The notes under the pieces: generated by a model
What the model was told of the DNA's origin: nothing
Databases searched by the model: none
Seen by the model: the letters and a program-made list of their open reading frames with translations, nothing else
Position numbers and translations under genes: made by a program
Shown here: one piece after another, positions 16,085 through 24,981 of the stretch
How the letters are laid out: each line of letters begins with the position of its first letter
Numbering within the stretch: the first letter of the stretch is position 1
DNA from: Clostridiaceae bacterium
GTDB taxonomy: Bacteria; Bacillota; Clostridia; Saccharofermentanales; DTU023
Direction of reading: 5' to 3'
Assembly: GCA_012518845.1 (NCBI GenBank)
Contig: JAAYRJ010000088.1
Span: forward strand, 1-37,221
Length of the DNA: 37,221 bases

Positions 16085-17137
16085 ATGCAAAAATACAATT
16101 ACCGAACAATTAGAGCAGAAATAGATCAAGAAATTTGGCATCAAGGTTATCTCTTTTATGGTGAAGAGAAATACTTAATTGATCAATTAACTGATATGAT
16201 AATCGAAAAATTTGTTCAACCAGAAATGCATGATATTGATTATATTGAATTAAAAATAGATACAGTTATTTCTGATAATGATTTAGATCGTATAAAACAG
16301 GAATTACAAACTCCAGCTTTTCTTTCAGAAAAAAAAGTAATAATTGTCGAAAATAGTAAGCTTTTTTCAACTGCAGAAAAAGGTAAAAGTGAAGAACAAA
16401 AAAAGCTTGTTGAAAAATTATCTGAGATATTAAAAAATCTTAATCCATATTCATGTTTAATTTTTGTTGAAGAAAATATAGATGCAAGGAAAAAATCATT
16501 GTTCAAAATGTTAAATGAAAATGATTTAGTCGTGGTTGAAGTACAAAAAGAGCAGTTTAATGTTCTACGTCAATGGATTCAAGCTCTTGCTCAACAAGCA
16601 AATAAAGGAATAACAAAACAAGCAGCAGATGCTTTAATTGACCGCTGTGATTCAAGTATGTTTGAAATCAAGCAAGAAATGCATAAAGTAATTCTTTATG
16701 CCCAATATGGACAAGAGACTGGCATCGACTTAGAAATGATAGATTTGGTTTGCAGGCCAGATATTAATGGTAATATTTTTCAATTAACTGAGGCAATAGC
16801 TAGAGGTCAGGCCAAGGAAGCACTCAGGTTGTTAAATGTTTTATTAATGAGCAAAGAACCATTACCACTAATCCGTTTCATGTTTACTCGTCATATTAAA
16901 CAATTAATATGTGCTAAAGAATTACAAAATGAAAAAGCTTTAGTTAAGAAAGCAAAAGTTCATCCATATGCAGCAAAAAAATTAATGCAACAAATTTATT
17001 CATTGAAAATGGAGGACTTAGAATTTTTATATCGCTTATGTTTTGAATCTGATTGGCAGGTCAAAAGAGGTTACATGGAGGATCGTCTTGCTTTTGAAAC
17101 TTTATTAATAAAATCTAGCTTAACATTTGCAAATTAG
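16085..17137 (+). CDS. holA: DNA polymerase III subunit delta
   Basis: A 350-residue clamp-loader subunit that opens the beta sliding clamp in the DnaX complex. The N-terminal pattern YLFYGEEKYLIDQL (residues 22-35) and the central LIFVEENIDARKKSLFK are typical of the family; the C-terminal helical collar domain contains LPLIRFMFTRHIKQLI. There is no functional Walker A, as expected for delta. It starts 21 bases after comEC with AAGGA as RBS; the comEC-holA order is widespread in Firmicutes. The rpsT gene that often follows is not there. Confidence 0.92.
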   Translation: MQKYNYRTIRAEIDQEIWHQGYLFYGEEKYLIDQLTDMIIEKFVQPEMHDIDYIELKIDTVISDNDLDRIKQELQTPAFLSEKKVIIVENSKLFSTAEKGKSEEQKKLVEKLSEILKNLNPYSCLIFVEENIDARKKSLFKMLNENDLVVVEVQKEQFNVLRQWIQALAQQANKGITKQAADALIDRCDSSMFEIKQEMHKVILYAQYGQETGIDLEMIDLVCRPDINGNIFQLTEAIARGQAKEALRLLNVLLMSKEPLPLIRFMFTRHIKQLICAKELQNEKALVKKAKVHPYAAKKLMQQIYSLKMEDLEFLYRLCFESDWQVKRGYMEDRLAFETLLIKSSLTFAN

Positions 17138-17144
17138 AAGTAAA

Positions 17145-17190
17145 CGTCAAATGTTGACGATGAAATTGGTTCTGAACTATAATCTGAACT
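17145..17190 (+). promoter_or_regulatory. Strong promoter with inverted and direct repeats, upstream of the SEC-C gene
   Basis: TTGACG (17154-17159) and TATAAT (17178-17183) are 18 bases apart. The -35 is the right half of a perfect inverted repeat, CGTCAA-ATG-TTGACG (17145-17159). The -10 is flanked by two copies of TCTGAACT (17171-17178 and 17183-17190), 12 bases apart and touching both ends of the -10. The arrangement suggests operator sites; no regulator is evident nearby. Confidence 0.65.
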
Positions 17191-17215
17191 TATGAGATAG
17201 AAGAGGTGACAAACT

Positions 17216-17719
17216 ATGAGTTCATATATTAATCAGTGGAACAATATGTTTAAAGATCAACAGAGCCAACAACAAAATATGGCAGAAATTGATTTGTACT
17301 ATAAGTTGGAAACAAATGCATATGAAAAAATTCTTGCAGAGCCTGATAAAATTTGGCAAGGTCCATTTGAAGAATTACAATATGAATTAGGTTTTAGAAA
17401 TAAACCTGTGATTTTTGCAGGATTCTTAGAAGGTATCAACAGTAGTTTGAGAAATCAAATTGATCTAGAACAACTTTCAGAAGATAGCCAAATCACTCTA
17501 GAGCCGGATTTTCACAAATTATTTTTAGCTATGCATGATGCAAAAGCTGACTGGCTCTATTCAATTAAACATTGGGATAATATTTTCTCAGCAGAAGAGA
17601 GACAACAATTTCTCTTTGATTGGCGTCAATCAAAAATTGCTAGATCTGAAAAGATCGGGCGAAATGATCCTTGTCCATGTGGTTCAGGGAAAAAATATAA
17701 AAAATGCTGCGGTAAGTAA
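17216..17719 (+). CDS. SEC-C zinc-binding motif protein
   Basis: A 167-residue soluble protein. The helical N-terminal body (residues 1-145) matches a clostridial family often annotated only as SEC-C domain protein; recognisable blocks are [26 protein letters not shown] and [16 protein letters not shown]. The C-terminus is a SEC-C motif with ligands Cys153, Cys155, Cys164 and Cys165 ([13 protein letters not shown]), the zinc finger that in SecA binds SecB and ribosomes. The function is unknown; ribosome or chaperone association is an inference from the motif. It has a strong RBS (AGAGGTG), and asnS starts 21 bases later. Confidence 0.85.
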   Translation: MSSYINQWNNMFKDQQSQQQNMAEIDLYYKLETNAYEKILAEPDKIWQGPFEELQYELGFRNKPVIFAGFLEGINSSLRNQIDLEQLSEDSQITLEPDFHKLFLAMHDAKADWLYSIKHWDNIFSAEERQQFLFDWRQSKIARSEKIGRNDPCPCGSGKKYKKCCGK

Positions 17720-17740
17720 TAACGTAAAATAGGGGGAAAT

Positions 17741-19135
17741 ATGTCATACACACTCATTAGTGATATTTATCAAAATCCGGAAGAATATGCAGAGCAAGAA
17801 ATTACAGTTGGTGGCTGGATACGAACCATTCGAGACCAAAAAAACTTTGGTTTTATCATGTTAAATGATGGAACTTTCTTCAAACCATTACAGGTTGTAT
17901 TTGAAAGAAAGTTTGTAGAAAATTATGATGAAATTGCAAAAATTGGAAATGGTGCAGCTGTTACAATCACTGGAAATATAGTTTTAACTCCAAATGCAAA
18001 ACAACCTTTTGAGATGAAGGCGACTAAAGTAACTCTAGAAGGTGATTCGCCCGAGGATTACCCTTTGCAACCTAAGAGGCATACTCCTGAATTTTTACGC
18101 ACAATTGCTCATTTAAGACCACGCACTAATTTGTTTTCTGCCGTTTTTAGAGTTCGTTCCGAAGCATCATTTGCTATTCACAAGTTTTTTCATGACCAAG
18201 GTTTTGTTCATGTACATACGCCAATTATTACATCAAGCGATGCTGAAGGTGCGGGTGAAATGTTTAATGTTACAACAATTAATCCTAATAGCCCGCCATT
18301 AAATGAGGATGGAACAGTTAACTACAAACAGGATTTCTTTGGTAAAAAAACACATTTAACAGTTAGTGGTCAATTAGCTGCCGAAGCATATGCCTTGGCG
18401 TTTCGCAATGTATATACATTTGGGCCAACTTTTAGAGCAGAAAACTCAAATACTGCTAGACATGCAGCTGAATTTTGGATGATAGAGCCTGAGATTGCTT
18501 TTGCAGATTTACAAGATTGTGCACATTTAGCTGAAGAAATGATCAAAGCAATAATTAATCATGTGCTAGCAACTTGTCCAGAAGAAATGGCTTTCTTCAA
18601 TCAATTTATTGACAAAGGTTTGTTAGAACGCTTAGAGTCTGTTGTTTCCAGTAAATTTGCATTTATTACTTACACAGATGCAATCGAAGAATTATTAAAA
18701 GCTAAACAAAAGTTTGAATATCCTGTATCTTGGGGCATAGACCTTCAAACAGAACACGAAAGATATATTACAGAAAAAGTGTTTAATGGTCCGGTTTTTG
18801 TAACAGACTATCCAAAAGACATTAAAGCTTTTTATATGAAATTAAATCCAGACGGGAAAACAGTTAAAGCACTTGATTGCCTTGTCCCAGGAATTGGAGA
18901 AATTGTTGGTGGCAGTCAAAGAGAAGATGATTATGATAAATTAATCGAACGTATTCATGAAATGGGTTTAAAAGAAAAAGATTACACTTGGTATTTAGAG
19001 CTAAGAAAATATGGAAGTGTAAAACATGCAGGATATGGTCTAGGTTTTGAACGGATGATCATGTATTTGACGGGAGTCAATAATATTCGTGATGTCATTC
19101 CATTTGCAAGAACAGTAGGTCATGCCGAATACTAA
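17741..19135 (+). CDS. asnS: Asparagine--tRNA ligase
   Basis: A 464-residue class II aminoacyl-tRNA synthetase charging tRNA-Asn. It has an N-terminal OB-fold anticodon-binding domain ([17 protein letters not shown] near residues 23-39) and a catalytic domain with motif 1 around the [19 protein letters not shown] segment, motif 2 with [19 protein letters not shown], and motif 3 with [13 protein letters not shown] near the end. The [12 protein letters not shown] segment separates AsnRS from AspRS. The length is standard (430-466). GGGGGAAAT precedes the ATG. It probably shares the repeat-bearing promoter of the SEC-C gene. No T-box leader is seen. Confidence 0.96.
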   Translation: MSYTLISDIYQNPEEYAEQEITVGGWIRTIRDQKNFGFIMLNDGTFFKPLQVVFERKFVENYDEIAKIGNGAAVTITGNIVLTPNAKQPFEMKATKVTLEGDSPEDYPLQPKRHTPEFLRTIAHLRPRTNLFSAVFRVRSEASFAIHKFFHDQGFVHVHTPIITSSDAEGAGEMFNVTTINPNSPPLNEDGTVNYKQDFFGKKTHLTVSGQLAAEAYALAFRNVYTFGPTFRAENSNTARHAAEFWMIEPEIAFADLQDCAHLAEEMIKAIINHVLATCPEEMAFFNQFIDKGLLERLESVVSSKFAFITYTDAIEELLKAKQKFEYPVSWGIDLQTEHERYITEKVFNGPVFVTDYPKDIKAFYMKLNPDGKTVKALDCLVPGIGEIVGGSQREDDYDKLIERIHEMGLKEKDYTWYLELRKYGSVKHAGYGLGFERMIMYLTGVNNIRDVIPFARTVGHAEY

Positions 19136-19141
19136 TCATTC

Positions 19142-19173
19142 AAACCGGCAATTCGGTAGCAAATTGCCGGTTT
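19142..19173 (+). terminator. Perfect 12-bp hairpin after asnS
   Basis: AAACCGGCAATT (19142-19153) pairs perfectly with AATTGCCGGTTT (19162-19173) around an 8-base loop. There is no T run after it, so it may be a weak terminator, a 3'-end stabiliser, or a protein-binding palindrome. Confidence 0.5.
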
Positions 19174-19240
19174 AGATAAAAGAAAGTTAATTTACCTACA
19201 TTTATATTTGATTTTTCTATTAGAGAAAGAAGGTATAGAT

Positions 19241-19933
19241 GTGAAACCAAAATTGACGATAAATGAATGGCCAGAATTGGAAAGACCATATGAAAAAATG
19301 GAACAATATGGTCCAAACATTTTAACAGATGCTGAATTGATAGCAATAATAATTTCAAGTGGTACAAATGGCAAAACATCTTTGGAAGTCGCAATTGAAT
19401 TACTAAAGAAAGTTGAAAACTTAAGTCTGCTAAATGCCGCCGGTTTAGAGGAATTGCAAACTGTTAATGGTATTGGTAGAGTGAAATCGATTAGGTTAAG
19501 GGCAGCAATTGAATTAGGAAAAAGAATTCAACATTATGTTGAAACCGAAGAAAAAGAAGATTTACATTGCTCAAAAAATGCCATTAATTTTTTTAACAAC
19601 CATCTAAAATATTTGCCAAGAGAAGAATTCCATGTAGCATTATTGAATATTAAGCACGAAATGATTCGTACAGTACAGGTTGCGACAGGAAATTTGATGT
19701 CAATAAAGCATATTGATACGAAAGAAATTTTTCGAGAAGCGATTCGCTCCAATGCGGCTGGTATTATTTTAGCGCACAATCATCCTAGTGGAGAGCCAAA
19801 TCCATCCATAGAAGATATACAAACAACAAAATTAATTGTGAAAAAAGGTGAAGAACTTGGTATACAGGTTTTAGATCATATAATTGTTGCAAGTAAAAGT
19901 TCAATTAGTTTAAAAGCAAGTGGCTATTTTTAA
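19241..19933 (+). CDS. radC: RadC/MPN domain protein
   Basis: A 230-residue RadC-family protein. The N-terminal helix-hairpin-helix-like UPF0758 domain (LTDAELIAIIISSGT, VNGIGRVKSIRL) is followed by an MPN/JAMM domain with the metal motif AHNHPSGEPNPSIEDI. Despite its name, a role in DNA repair has not been supported for most members, and its activity is unknown. GTG 19241 is preferred over an in-frame TTG at 19208 because AGAAAGAAGG lies 7 bases before it and the length then fits the family (220-230). In many Firmicutes radC directly precedes mreB; here mreC follows instead. Confidence 0.92.
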   Translation: MKPKLTINEWPELERPYEKMEQYGPNILTDAELIAIIISSGTNGKTSLEVAIELLKKVENLSLLNAAGLEELQTVNGIGRVKSIRLRAAIELGKRIQHYVETEEKEDLHCSKNAINFFNNHLKYLPREEFHVALLNIKHEMIRTVQVATGNLMSIKHIDTKEIFREAIRSNAAGIILAHNHPSGEPNPSIEDIQTTKLIVKKGEELGIQVLDHIIVASKSSISLKASGYF

Positions 19934-19989
19934 TTTAAGCGTTAAAATATTACAATAGACTAAACTAAATTAGCGAGGCTGTTTTAACT

Positions 19990-21030
19990 GTGTTTAAGAA
20001 CAAAAGAAATCGATATTTATTAATTTTTATAGTAGCAATCATTGTTATAATTTTGATGATTTTTTCGCTTATTCCTACTAGCATTGTTAATAAAGGTAGT
20101 TCTCCAATTTCGTTTATAGTAAGACCAATTGAAAATTTAATTAACACTATAAGTGTCAACTCAAAGAATTATTTTTCTGCAATAGAGTTAAATAAACAAT
20201 TAACAGAGGAAAATAAAAATTTAACAGAGCAAAATGTAGATCTGCGGTTACAGGTAAAAGAAAATGAAGCTGCTGCTATCGAATATGAAAAATTAAAAAA
20301 TGTTTATAATATTTCTAATAAATATGATTATTTAAATTTTATTGGAGCAAGAATTTTACAAAAACCTCTAGGAAAAGATTTAAATCTCTATCGAATTGAC
20401 CGAGGTCTTGATGCAGGAATCAATTTATCCGAAAAATCTGGTTTTCCAGTAATTGATGCTGATGCTAATGTTTTTGGTCGAATATATAATAGTGATGCTT
20501 TGACTGCCAAAGTTTTACCTGTGACAAGCGAGGGATTTTCGGTTAGTTGCTTCATCAGTGAAAATCGCGGACAGGCTTTTATATTTAAAGGAGATGTTGA
20601 GTTAAAACAGCAAGGACTTTGTAAGATAGAAGATGTTCCTGCTGAAAGTATCGTCAACATAGGAGATGAAATCTATACTAGTGGATTAGGTGGTGTTTTT
20701 CCATATGGCCTATTGCTAGGTGAAGTAGTCGAAATATCTCCACTTAATTCTCAAGGAACACAAACTATATTAGTTGAGCCTGCTATAGATTTTAAGACAA
20801 TTGAAAATGTTTTCGTCTTAACGAACGATTTATTGCCCGATAATCTAGAAGATCCAGATGATGAATCGAGATTTAGAGAAGATAGTTCAGCAGCAAATGA
20901 AAATGAAAAAATAGACGAAACAGTGCAAGAAACAGCTACAGAAATTCTTTCAGAAGAATCTGAAGAAAAGGAACAAGATGTAGATACGGATACTGATGCT
21001 TCTGAAGTTAATGAGTCTTACGGAAATTAA
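19990..21030 (+). CDS. mreC: Rod shape-determining protein MreC
   Basis: A 346-residue bitopic membrane protein of the elongasome that links cytoplasmic shape factors to periplasmic or extracytoplasmic PBP2. A transmembrane helix at residues 10-30 follows a basic start. A coiled coil spans about 60-102 (NKQLTEENKNLTEQN), and the two beta-domains include LNLYRIDRGLDAGI and the GLGGVFPYGLLLGEV segment typical of the family. The C-terminal tail from about residue 280 is very acidic (Glu/Asp/Ser-rich), longer than usual. The start codon is GTG with GAGG 11 bases upstream. It is 5 bases before mreD. Confidence 0.94.
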   Translation: MFKNKRNRYLLIFIVAIIVIILMIFSLIPTSIVNKGSSPISFIVRPIENLINTISVNSKNYFSAIELNKQLTEENKNLTEQNVDLRLQVKENEAAAIEYEKLKNVYNISNKYDYLNFIGARILQKPLGKDLNLYRIDRGLDAGINLSEKSGFPVIDADANVFGRIYNSDALTAKVLPVTSEGFSVSCFISENRGQAFIFKGDVELKQQGLCKIEDVPAESIVNIGDEIYTSGLGGVFPYGLLLGEVVEISPLNSQGTQTILVEPAIDFKTIENVFVLTNDLLPDNLEDPDDESRFREDSSAANENEKIDETVQETATEILSEESEEKEQDVDTDTDASEVNESYGN

Positions 21031-21035
21031 TTAAT

Positions 21036-21611
21036 ATGAATTCATCCAAAATAAAATTAGTTTTTAAAATCCTTTTATATGTTATTTTGGCTTTTGTTTG
21101 TAATCAAATTGTCCAGCAAATCTTCCCAGGATTAGATATTTATCCTGATTTCTTTTTTGTTTTGATTTGGACTTTTTCTTATTTTCACAAAATTGAGTGG
21201 AGTCTACTTTTAGCTGTCATTTCTGGTTTGTTTAGAGATATTCTATTTGGTCAAGTTTTTGGATTAAGCATTATACTAGGGATACTTGGAGCTTATTTGG
21301 CAAGTCATCTTTTACAATTCGTTTGGCAACAACGTATCAGATTTCTACCTGTTCAGGTTTTATTGGTAAGCTTAATCATTAAATTTCTTGAGACCATCTC
21401 ATTAAACATAGTTACGATGTTTAAATTTAGCGAGACATTTTTATTAAATCAAGTATTTATATCGTACAGATACCAAATTCCTAGCTATATTGGATTAAAC
21501 TTTATTGCTACAGTGATTTGTTATATTCTAATAAATCATGTATTTCCTTTTGAAAAAATGGAAAAAGACGTTTACGCTGAAAATATGTTAAATCTAAATG
21601 GAGAATTTTAA
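21036..21611 (+). CDS. mreD: Rod shape-determining protein MreD
   Basis: A 191-residue membrane protein with five or six transmembrane helices. The family signature around IYPDFFFVLIWTFSYF and SGLFRDILFGQVFGLSII (charged Arg-Asp within the membrane region) is clear. It works with MreC, PBP2 and RodA in lateral cell wall synthesis. Its stop codon overlaps the start of the PBP2 gene by one base (TAATG), indicating translational coupling. Confidence 0.93.
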   Translation: MNSSKIKLVFKILLYVILAFVCNQIVQQIFPGLDIYPDFFFVLIWTFSYFHKIEWSLLLAVISGLFRDILFGQVFGLSIILGILGAYLASHLLQFVWQQRIRFLPVQVLLVSLIIKFLETISLNIVTMFKFSETFLLNQVFISYRYQIPSYIGLNFIATVICYILINHVFPFEKMEKDVYAENMLNLNGEF

Positions 21612-23830
21612 TGTCAAAATTTGAAATGGTGCCTTTTAAAAAAGTAAACTCAAAAAAATTTTATAGACAAAATGACTCTTTATTCCCACGTTTTTTTATT
21701 GTCGGTTTATTTCTAGTAGTGATGTTGATCATTATTTTATTTCGAACCTCAATATTACAGTTGAGCTCTGCAGAAATTAACCAGATTCCTGAAACTGTAG
21801 GACAAAAGTCACAAATGACTGTAGAGGCTCCACGTGGAGACATTGTAGATTTAAATGGCGAGACATTAGCTTATTCTGTAACTGAACCCATGCTTTATTT
21901 GAACAATGCTGACTTAAGCAATAAAGCTCTAAATCTAATGTTGTTAAATTTATCAAATTTAATGTTAGAAAATGGTGTTGATTTGCCGGATAATCTTACC
22001 CAGTATTTTGATTATTCTACAGATTCAAAATCTAAAGATGACAAAACAAATGCAACTTTTGTCTTTAAAAAAGATTTAAAAGAAATAGAACGTTGGCAAC
22101 AAAACTCTGATTTGTTTGGTTTAAAATCAGAAGATGATGCGAGAAATAAAGATGAACAGGTCAAACTTGACTCAAAAGAATTTTATGATTATCTGTTGTA
22201 TTCAAAATTCTCAATTGAAGACATTGAGGCAGGAGGAAATTTTTTATATACAACAGAGGAAGCATTTCAGATTATGCAAATGCGGTATCTTATCTTAGAA
22301 CATAATTGGCAATTTTTAACAGGTGAAGCGATTTTGGTAGGTGGTCCAGTCAATCAAAAAATGATTAACGTTATTGGCGAACAAAATCAAAAATACGCAG
22401 GTGCCTTAATTGCCGAAACTTCAAAGAGAAAATATACAAATAACAGTGCATTATTTTCACATGTTTTGGGTTATACAGGCAAAATATCTGAAGCAGAGTA
22501 TCAAAACTTAAAATCCTTTTCTTATGGACTTAATGATACGGTAGGCAAAAGCGGTGTAGAGTTATCCGCCGAAAGGTATTTACATGGAATTCCAGGTACA
22601 ATTCCTTATGGTTACTGGCAACGAAATGCAGAAGGGGAACCAGAATATATTCAAGGCGAGGGCGGGGTTGAGCCAAAAGCTGGCAACAAAGTTCGTTTAA
22701 CTTTAGATAAAAATGTCCAGGAAGCTACTTTACAAGCTTTGATGGAAAATCTTGAAGAACTTCGTGAGAGCGGTGAAGAGCCACAATCTACAAGTGCAAT
22801 GACAATGAATGCAAAAACAGGTGCAGTAATTTCTATGGCGTCTATCCCCAATTTTCATCCGCAAGATTTTTCATTAGCTCAATATGATGAAAAGGCAGCT
22901 GAGAGAGTGGAAAATTATTTTTCCGATAATGAAAATAAGCCTATGCTTAATCGAGCCATCTCAGAAATTTACGCCCCAGCTTCTACTTTTAAACCATTTA
23001 CAGCTTGTGCAGCTTTAGAAAATAATATAATTTCTTCGGGAAATCAAACCTATTCTTGTAATGGAACTGAGGAAATAGGTTATCGTGTCTGGCAATGTTA
23101 TGGGAGACCAATAGGTGGACATGGCCCTTTAAATTTACATGATGGAATGGTAACTTCTTGTAATTTATATTTCTATAAAATGGGAATAGACACTGGTATT
23201 GATAATTTAACTAAGACATTTAAAAAATTAGGGATGGGTGAGTATACTAATATTGATCTGCCAGGAGAAGTAAAAGGTATAAGACCCAGTCCTGAATTGA
23301 AGCAACAAACTCAAGCACTGCCCGAAGATCAGCAATGGTTTCCTGCCGATACAGCCCAGTCTTCAATTGGACAGTCTTTCAATTCTTACACATTGGTTCA
23401 ATTGTGTCGTGGAATTAACGGGATAGCGACGGGTAAATTGGTACAGCCACATGTTATAAAGGAAGTAACAGATGAAAATGGAGAAATTGTAAAACCAGAA
23501 GTAATAGAAGTTGAGGACTTAGGGTTCTCAGAAGAAAATATTGCATTAATTCGTGACTCTATGGAAGGCTTAGCGTATAATCCTGGGACAACAACCTTTG
23601 AAGCATTTAACGGTTATACAGTTAGAGTGGCTATGAAGACTGGTACAGCTGAAGTGCAAAATAGCTCCAGTCAAAACATTCAAATTAATTCACTTTTCGT
23701 TTGTTATGCACCAGCTGATGATCCAGAAATTGTTTTTGTTAGCGTAGTAGAAAATACAGGAAAATCTGGTTTATCCGGTGTAGCAAAGAAAGTTTTTGAT
23801 GCATATTTTGGTTTTAATCAGGATCCATAA
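21611..23830 (+). CDS. mrdA: Class B penicillin-binding protein 2 (elongasome transpeptidase)
   Basis: A 739-residue D,D-transpeptidase that cross-links peptidoglycan. A single transmembrane anchor lies at about 28-46, a pedestal/dimerisation domain spans about 65-350, and a transpeptidase domain follows from about 390. Catalytic motifs are Ser458-Thr-Phe-Lys461, Ser516-Cys-Asn518 and Lys676-Thr-Gly. A PBP2-type insertion of charged residues lies at about 135-190. Position after mreCD supports the elongation role. No rodA is nearby, although a partner SEDS glycosyltransferase is expected for this class. Confidence 0.93.
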   Translation: MSKFEMVPFKKVNSKKFYRQNDSLFPRFFIVGLFLVVMLIIILFRTSILQLSSAEINQIPETVGQKSQMTVEAPRGDIVDLNGETLAYSVTEPMLYLNNADLSNKALNLMLLNLSNLMLENGVDLPDNLTQYFDYSTDSKSKDDKTNATFVFKKDLKEIERWQQNSDLFGLKSEDDARNKDEQVKLDSKEFYDYLLYSKFSIEDIEAGGNFLYTTEEAFQIMQMRYLILEHNWQFLTGEAILVGGPVNQKMINVIGEQNQKYAGALIAETSKRKYTNNSALFSHVLGYTGKISEAEYQNLKSFSYGLNDTVGKSGVELSAERYLHGIPGTIPYGYWQRNAEGEPEYIQGEGGVEPKAGNKVRLTLDKNVQEATLQALMENLEELRESGEEPQSTSAMTMNAKTGAVISMASIPNFHPQDFSLAQYDEKAAERVENYFSDNENKPMLNRAISEIYAPASTFKPFTACAALENNIISSGNQTYSCNGTEEIGYRVWQCYGRPIGGHGPLNLHDGMVTSCNLYFYKMGIDTGIDNLTKTFKKLGMGEYTNIDLPGEVKGIRPSPELKQQTQALPEDQQWFPADTAQSSIGQSFNSYTLVQLCRGINGIATGKLVQPHVIKEVTDENGEIVKPEVIEVEDLGFSEENIALIRDSMEGLAYNPGTTTFEAFNGYTVRVAMKTGTAEVQNSSSQNIQINSLFVCYAPADDPEIVFVSVVENTGKSGLSGVAKKVFDAYFGFNQDP

Positions 23831-23870
23831 TAAACTAACAAACAAAAGAAACAAAAAAAACAAAAAAAGA

Positions 23871-23899
23871 TTGAAAAAATTAGCGAAAGTGTATAAAAT
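23871..23899 (+). promoter_or_regulatory. Promoter upstream of the MGS-like gene
   Basis: TTGAAA (23871-23876), a 17-base spacer, and TAAAAT (23894-23899) lie 30 bases upstream of the GTG start. An A-rich stretch (about 23832-23880) precedes and overlaps it and could act as an UP element. Confidence 0.55.
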
Positions 23900-23929
23900 A
23901 ATGATTGAGTTCTAGTTTAGGAGGCATTT

Positions 23930-24319
23930 GTGAATATTGTAGTAATCGCTGATTCAAGAAAATATGATTTATTGGTCAATTTCTGTATAGCTTATAATCA
24001 AATTTTATCAAAACATCACTTAATTTCACTTTTTAATATTTCTCGTGCTATTGAAGCTAATACTGATTTAGTAGTTGAAACGTTAGCGACAGATATTTCG
24101 GCAGGTATTGAACAGTTAGCTTCAAAGGCTACTTATAATGAAATAGACGCAGTTATTTATTTAAGGGATACATTACTAGGCACATATGATCAACCTAATT
24201 CACTATTAAAATCGTGTGACGCTAATAGTATTCCTTATGCAACAAATGTAGCTTCTGCAGAATTGTTAGTACTTGCTATTGACCGTGGCGATTTAGATTG
24301 GCGCGAATTAATTAAGTAA
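23930..24319 (+). CDS. Methylglyoxal synthase-like protein lacking the catalytic residues
   Basis: A 129-residue single-domain protein with the MGS-like fold. The hydrophobic pattern and blocks such as IPYATNVASAELL (compare IPVATNVATAD in E. coli MgsA), NEIDAVIYLRDTL and IVVIA fit the family, as does the position downstream of mre/PBP2, where Clostridium carries mgsA. The hand alignment shows the enzyme residues gone. The AHD motif (His19, Asp20) reads Ala-Asp8-Ser9. The phosphate-binding TGTTG reads LFNIS. The GGDQQ segment with the Asp71 base has no Asp. The HDPD segment reads YDQP. The only histidines are 29-30. It is therefore unlikely to make methylglyoxal. GTG start with GGAGG 7 bases upstream. 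It precedes an MBL-fold gene by 8 bases. Confidence 0.75.
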   Translation: MNIVVIADSRKYDLLVNFCIAYNQILSKHHLISLFNISRAIEANTDLVVETLATDISAGIEQLASKATYNEIDAVIYLRDTLLGTYDQPNSLLKSCDANSIPYATNVASAELLVLAIDRGDLDWRELIK

Positions 24320-24327
24320 TATTTAAT

Positions 24328-24981
24328 ATGTTAAAAAAATTAAAATACAAAATTATTCCAGAAAATTGGCAACATGCCAATTCGTACTTAATTCAGGCTG
24401 AAAAAAATTATCTAATTGATCCTAGCATTGATTTTGATTCTGGAATTGCTCAGGATTTAGATAGCATCTATGCTACTCATTTTCATTTTGATCATATTAG
24501 TCAAGTAGACATTTGGAGAAAAAATACAGAGGCAAAGTTTATCATGCCAGAAAATGACCAAGAATTGTTGAATGATGAAATTGCAAATTGTTCTACAATG
24601 TTTGGTCAGCCTCGTAGTTTTTCAAGTCCAGATTCTTTCTATAATGATGAACAAATTATCGAAGTAGAAAAGGATTTATTTTTCAAGTTTTATTTACTGC
24701 CCGGTCATTCTCCAGGTTGCTCAGCTATTTTGATTTCGTATCTTCATGCAAATGAAATGAAACCCTTTGTGTTAATTTCTGGTGATGTATTATTTGCAAA
24801 TAGTATTGGTAGAACTGATCTAAAAGGTGGAGATCCGCTCCAAATGCAAGAATCTTTAAAGCGTCTAATTACAATTATGAAGGACCTTCCTATGGATTTG
24901 CCTGTTTTGCCTGGACATGGACCTATTTTTACAATTAAAGATGCATTAACTAACAATCCATATGTTAGATATTTTCTTTAA
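24328..24981 (+). CDS. MBL-fold metallo-hydrolase (glyoxalase II-like)
   Basis: A 217-residue metallo-beta-lactamase-fold hydrolase. The metal site is complete: His51-x-His53-x-Asp55-His56 (THFHFDH), His127 (GHSPGC), Asp153 (SGDVLF) and His197 (GHGP). The size and motif set match the small cytosolic Zn/Fe hydrolases annotated as hydroxyacylglutathione hydrolase-like; the substrate is unknown. No proper Shine-Dalgarno sequence precedes its ATG, so translation probably depends on the upstream MGS-like gene. The pairing with a methylglyoxal-related fold is suggestive of glyoxal metabolism, but the partner appears inactive, so I do not infer a pathway. Confidence 0.85.
   Translation: MLKKLKYKIIPENWQHANSYLIQAEKNYLIDPSIDFDSGIAQDLDSIYATHFHFDHISQVDIWRKNTEAKFIMPENDQELLNDEIANCSTMFGQPRSFSSPDSFYNDEQIIEVEKDLFFKFYLLPGHSPGCSAILISYLHANEMKPFVLISGDVLFANSIGRTDLKGGDPLQMQESLKRLITIMKDLPMDLPVLPGHGPIFTIKDALTNNPYVRYFL

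Noticed and set aside
17535-17732. Second plus-strand frame overlapping the end of the SEC-C gene
   Set aside because: It is a frame shadow; the zinc motif and the full-length homology lie in the other frame.
23832-23880. A-rich tract after the PBP2 gene as a possible repeat or frameshift site
   Set aside because: It lies between genes and has no repeat unit; it is better explained as an UP-like element of the next promoter.
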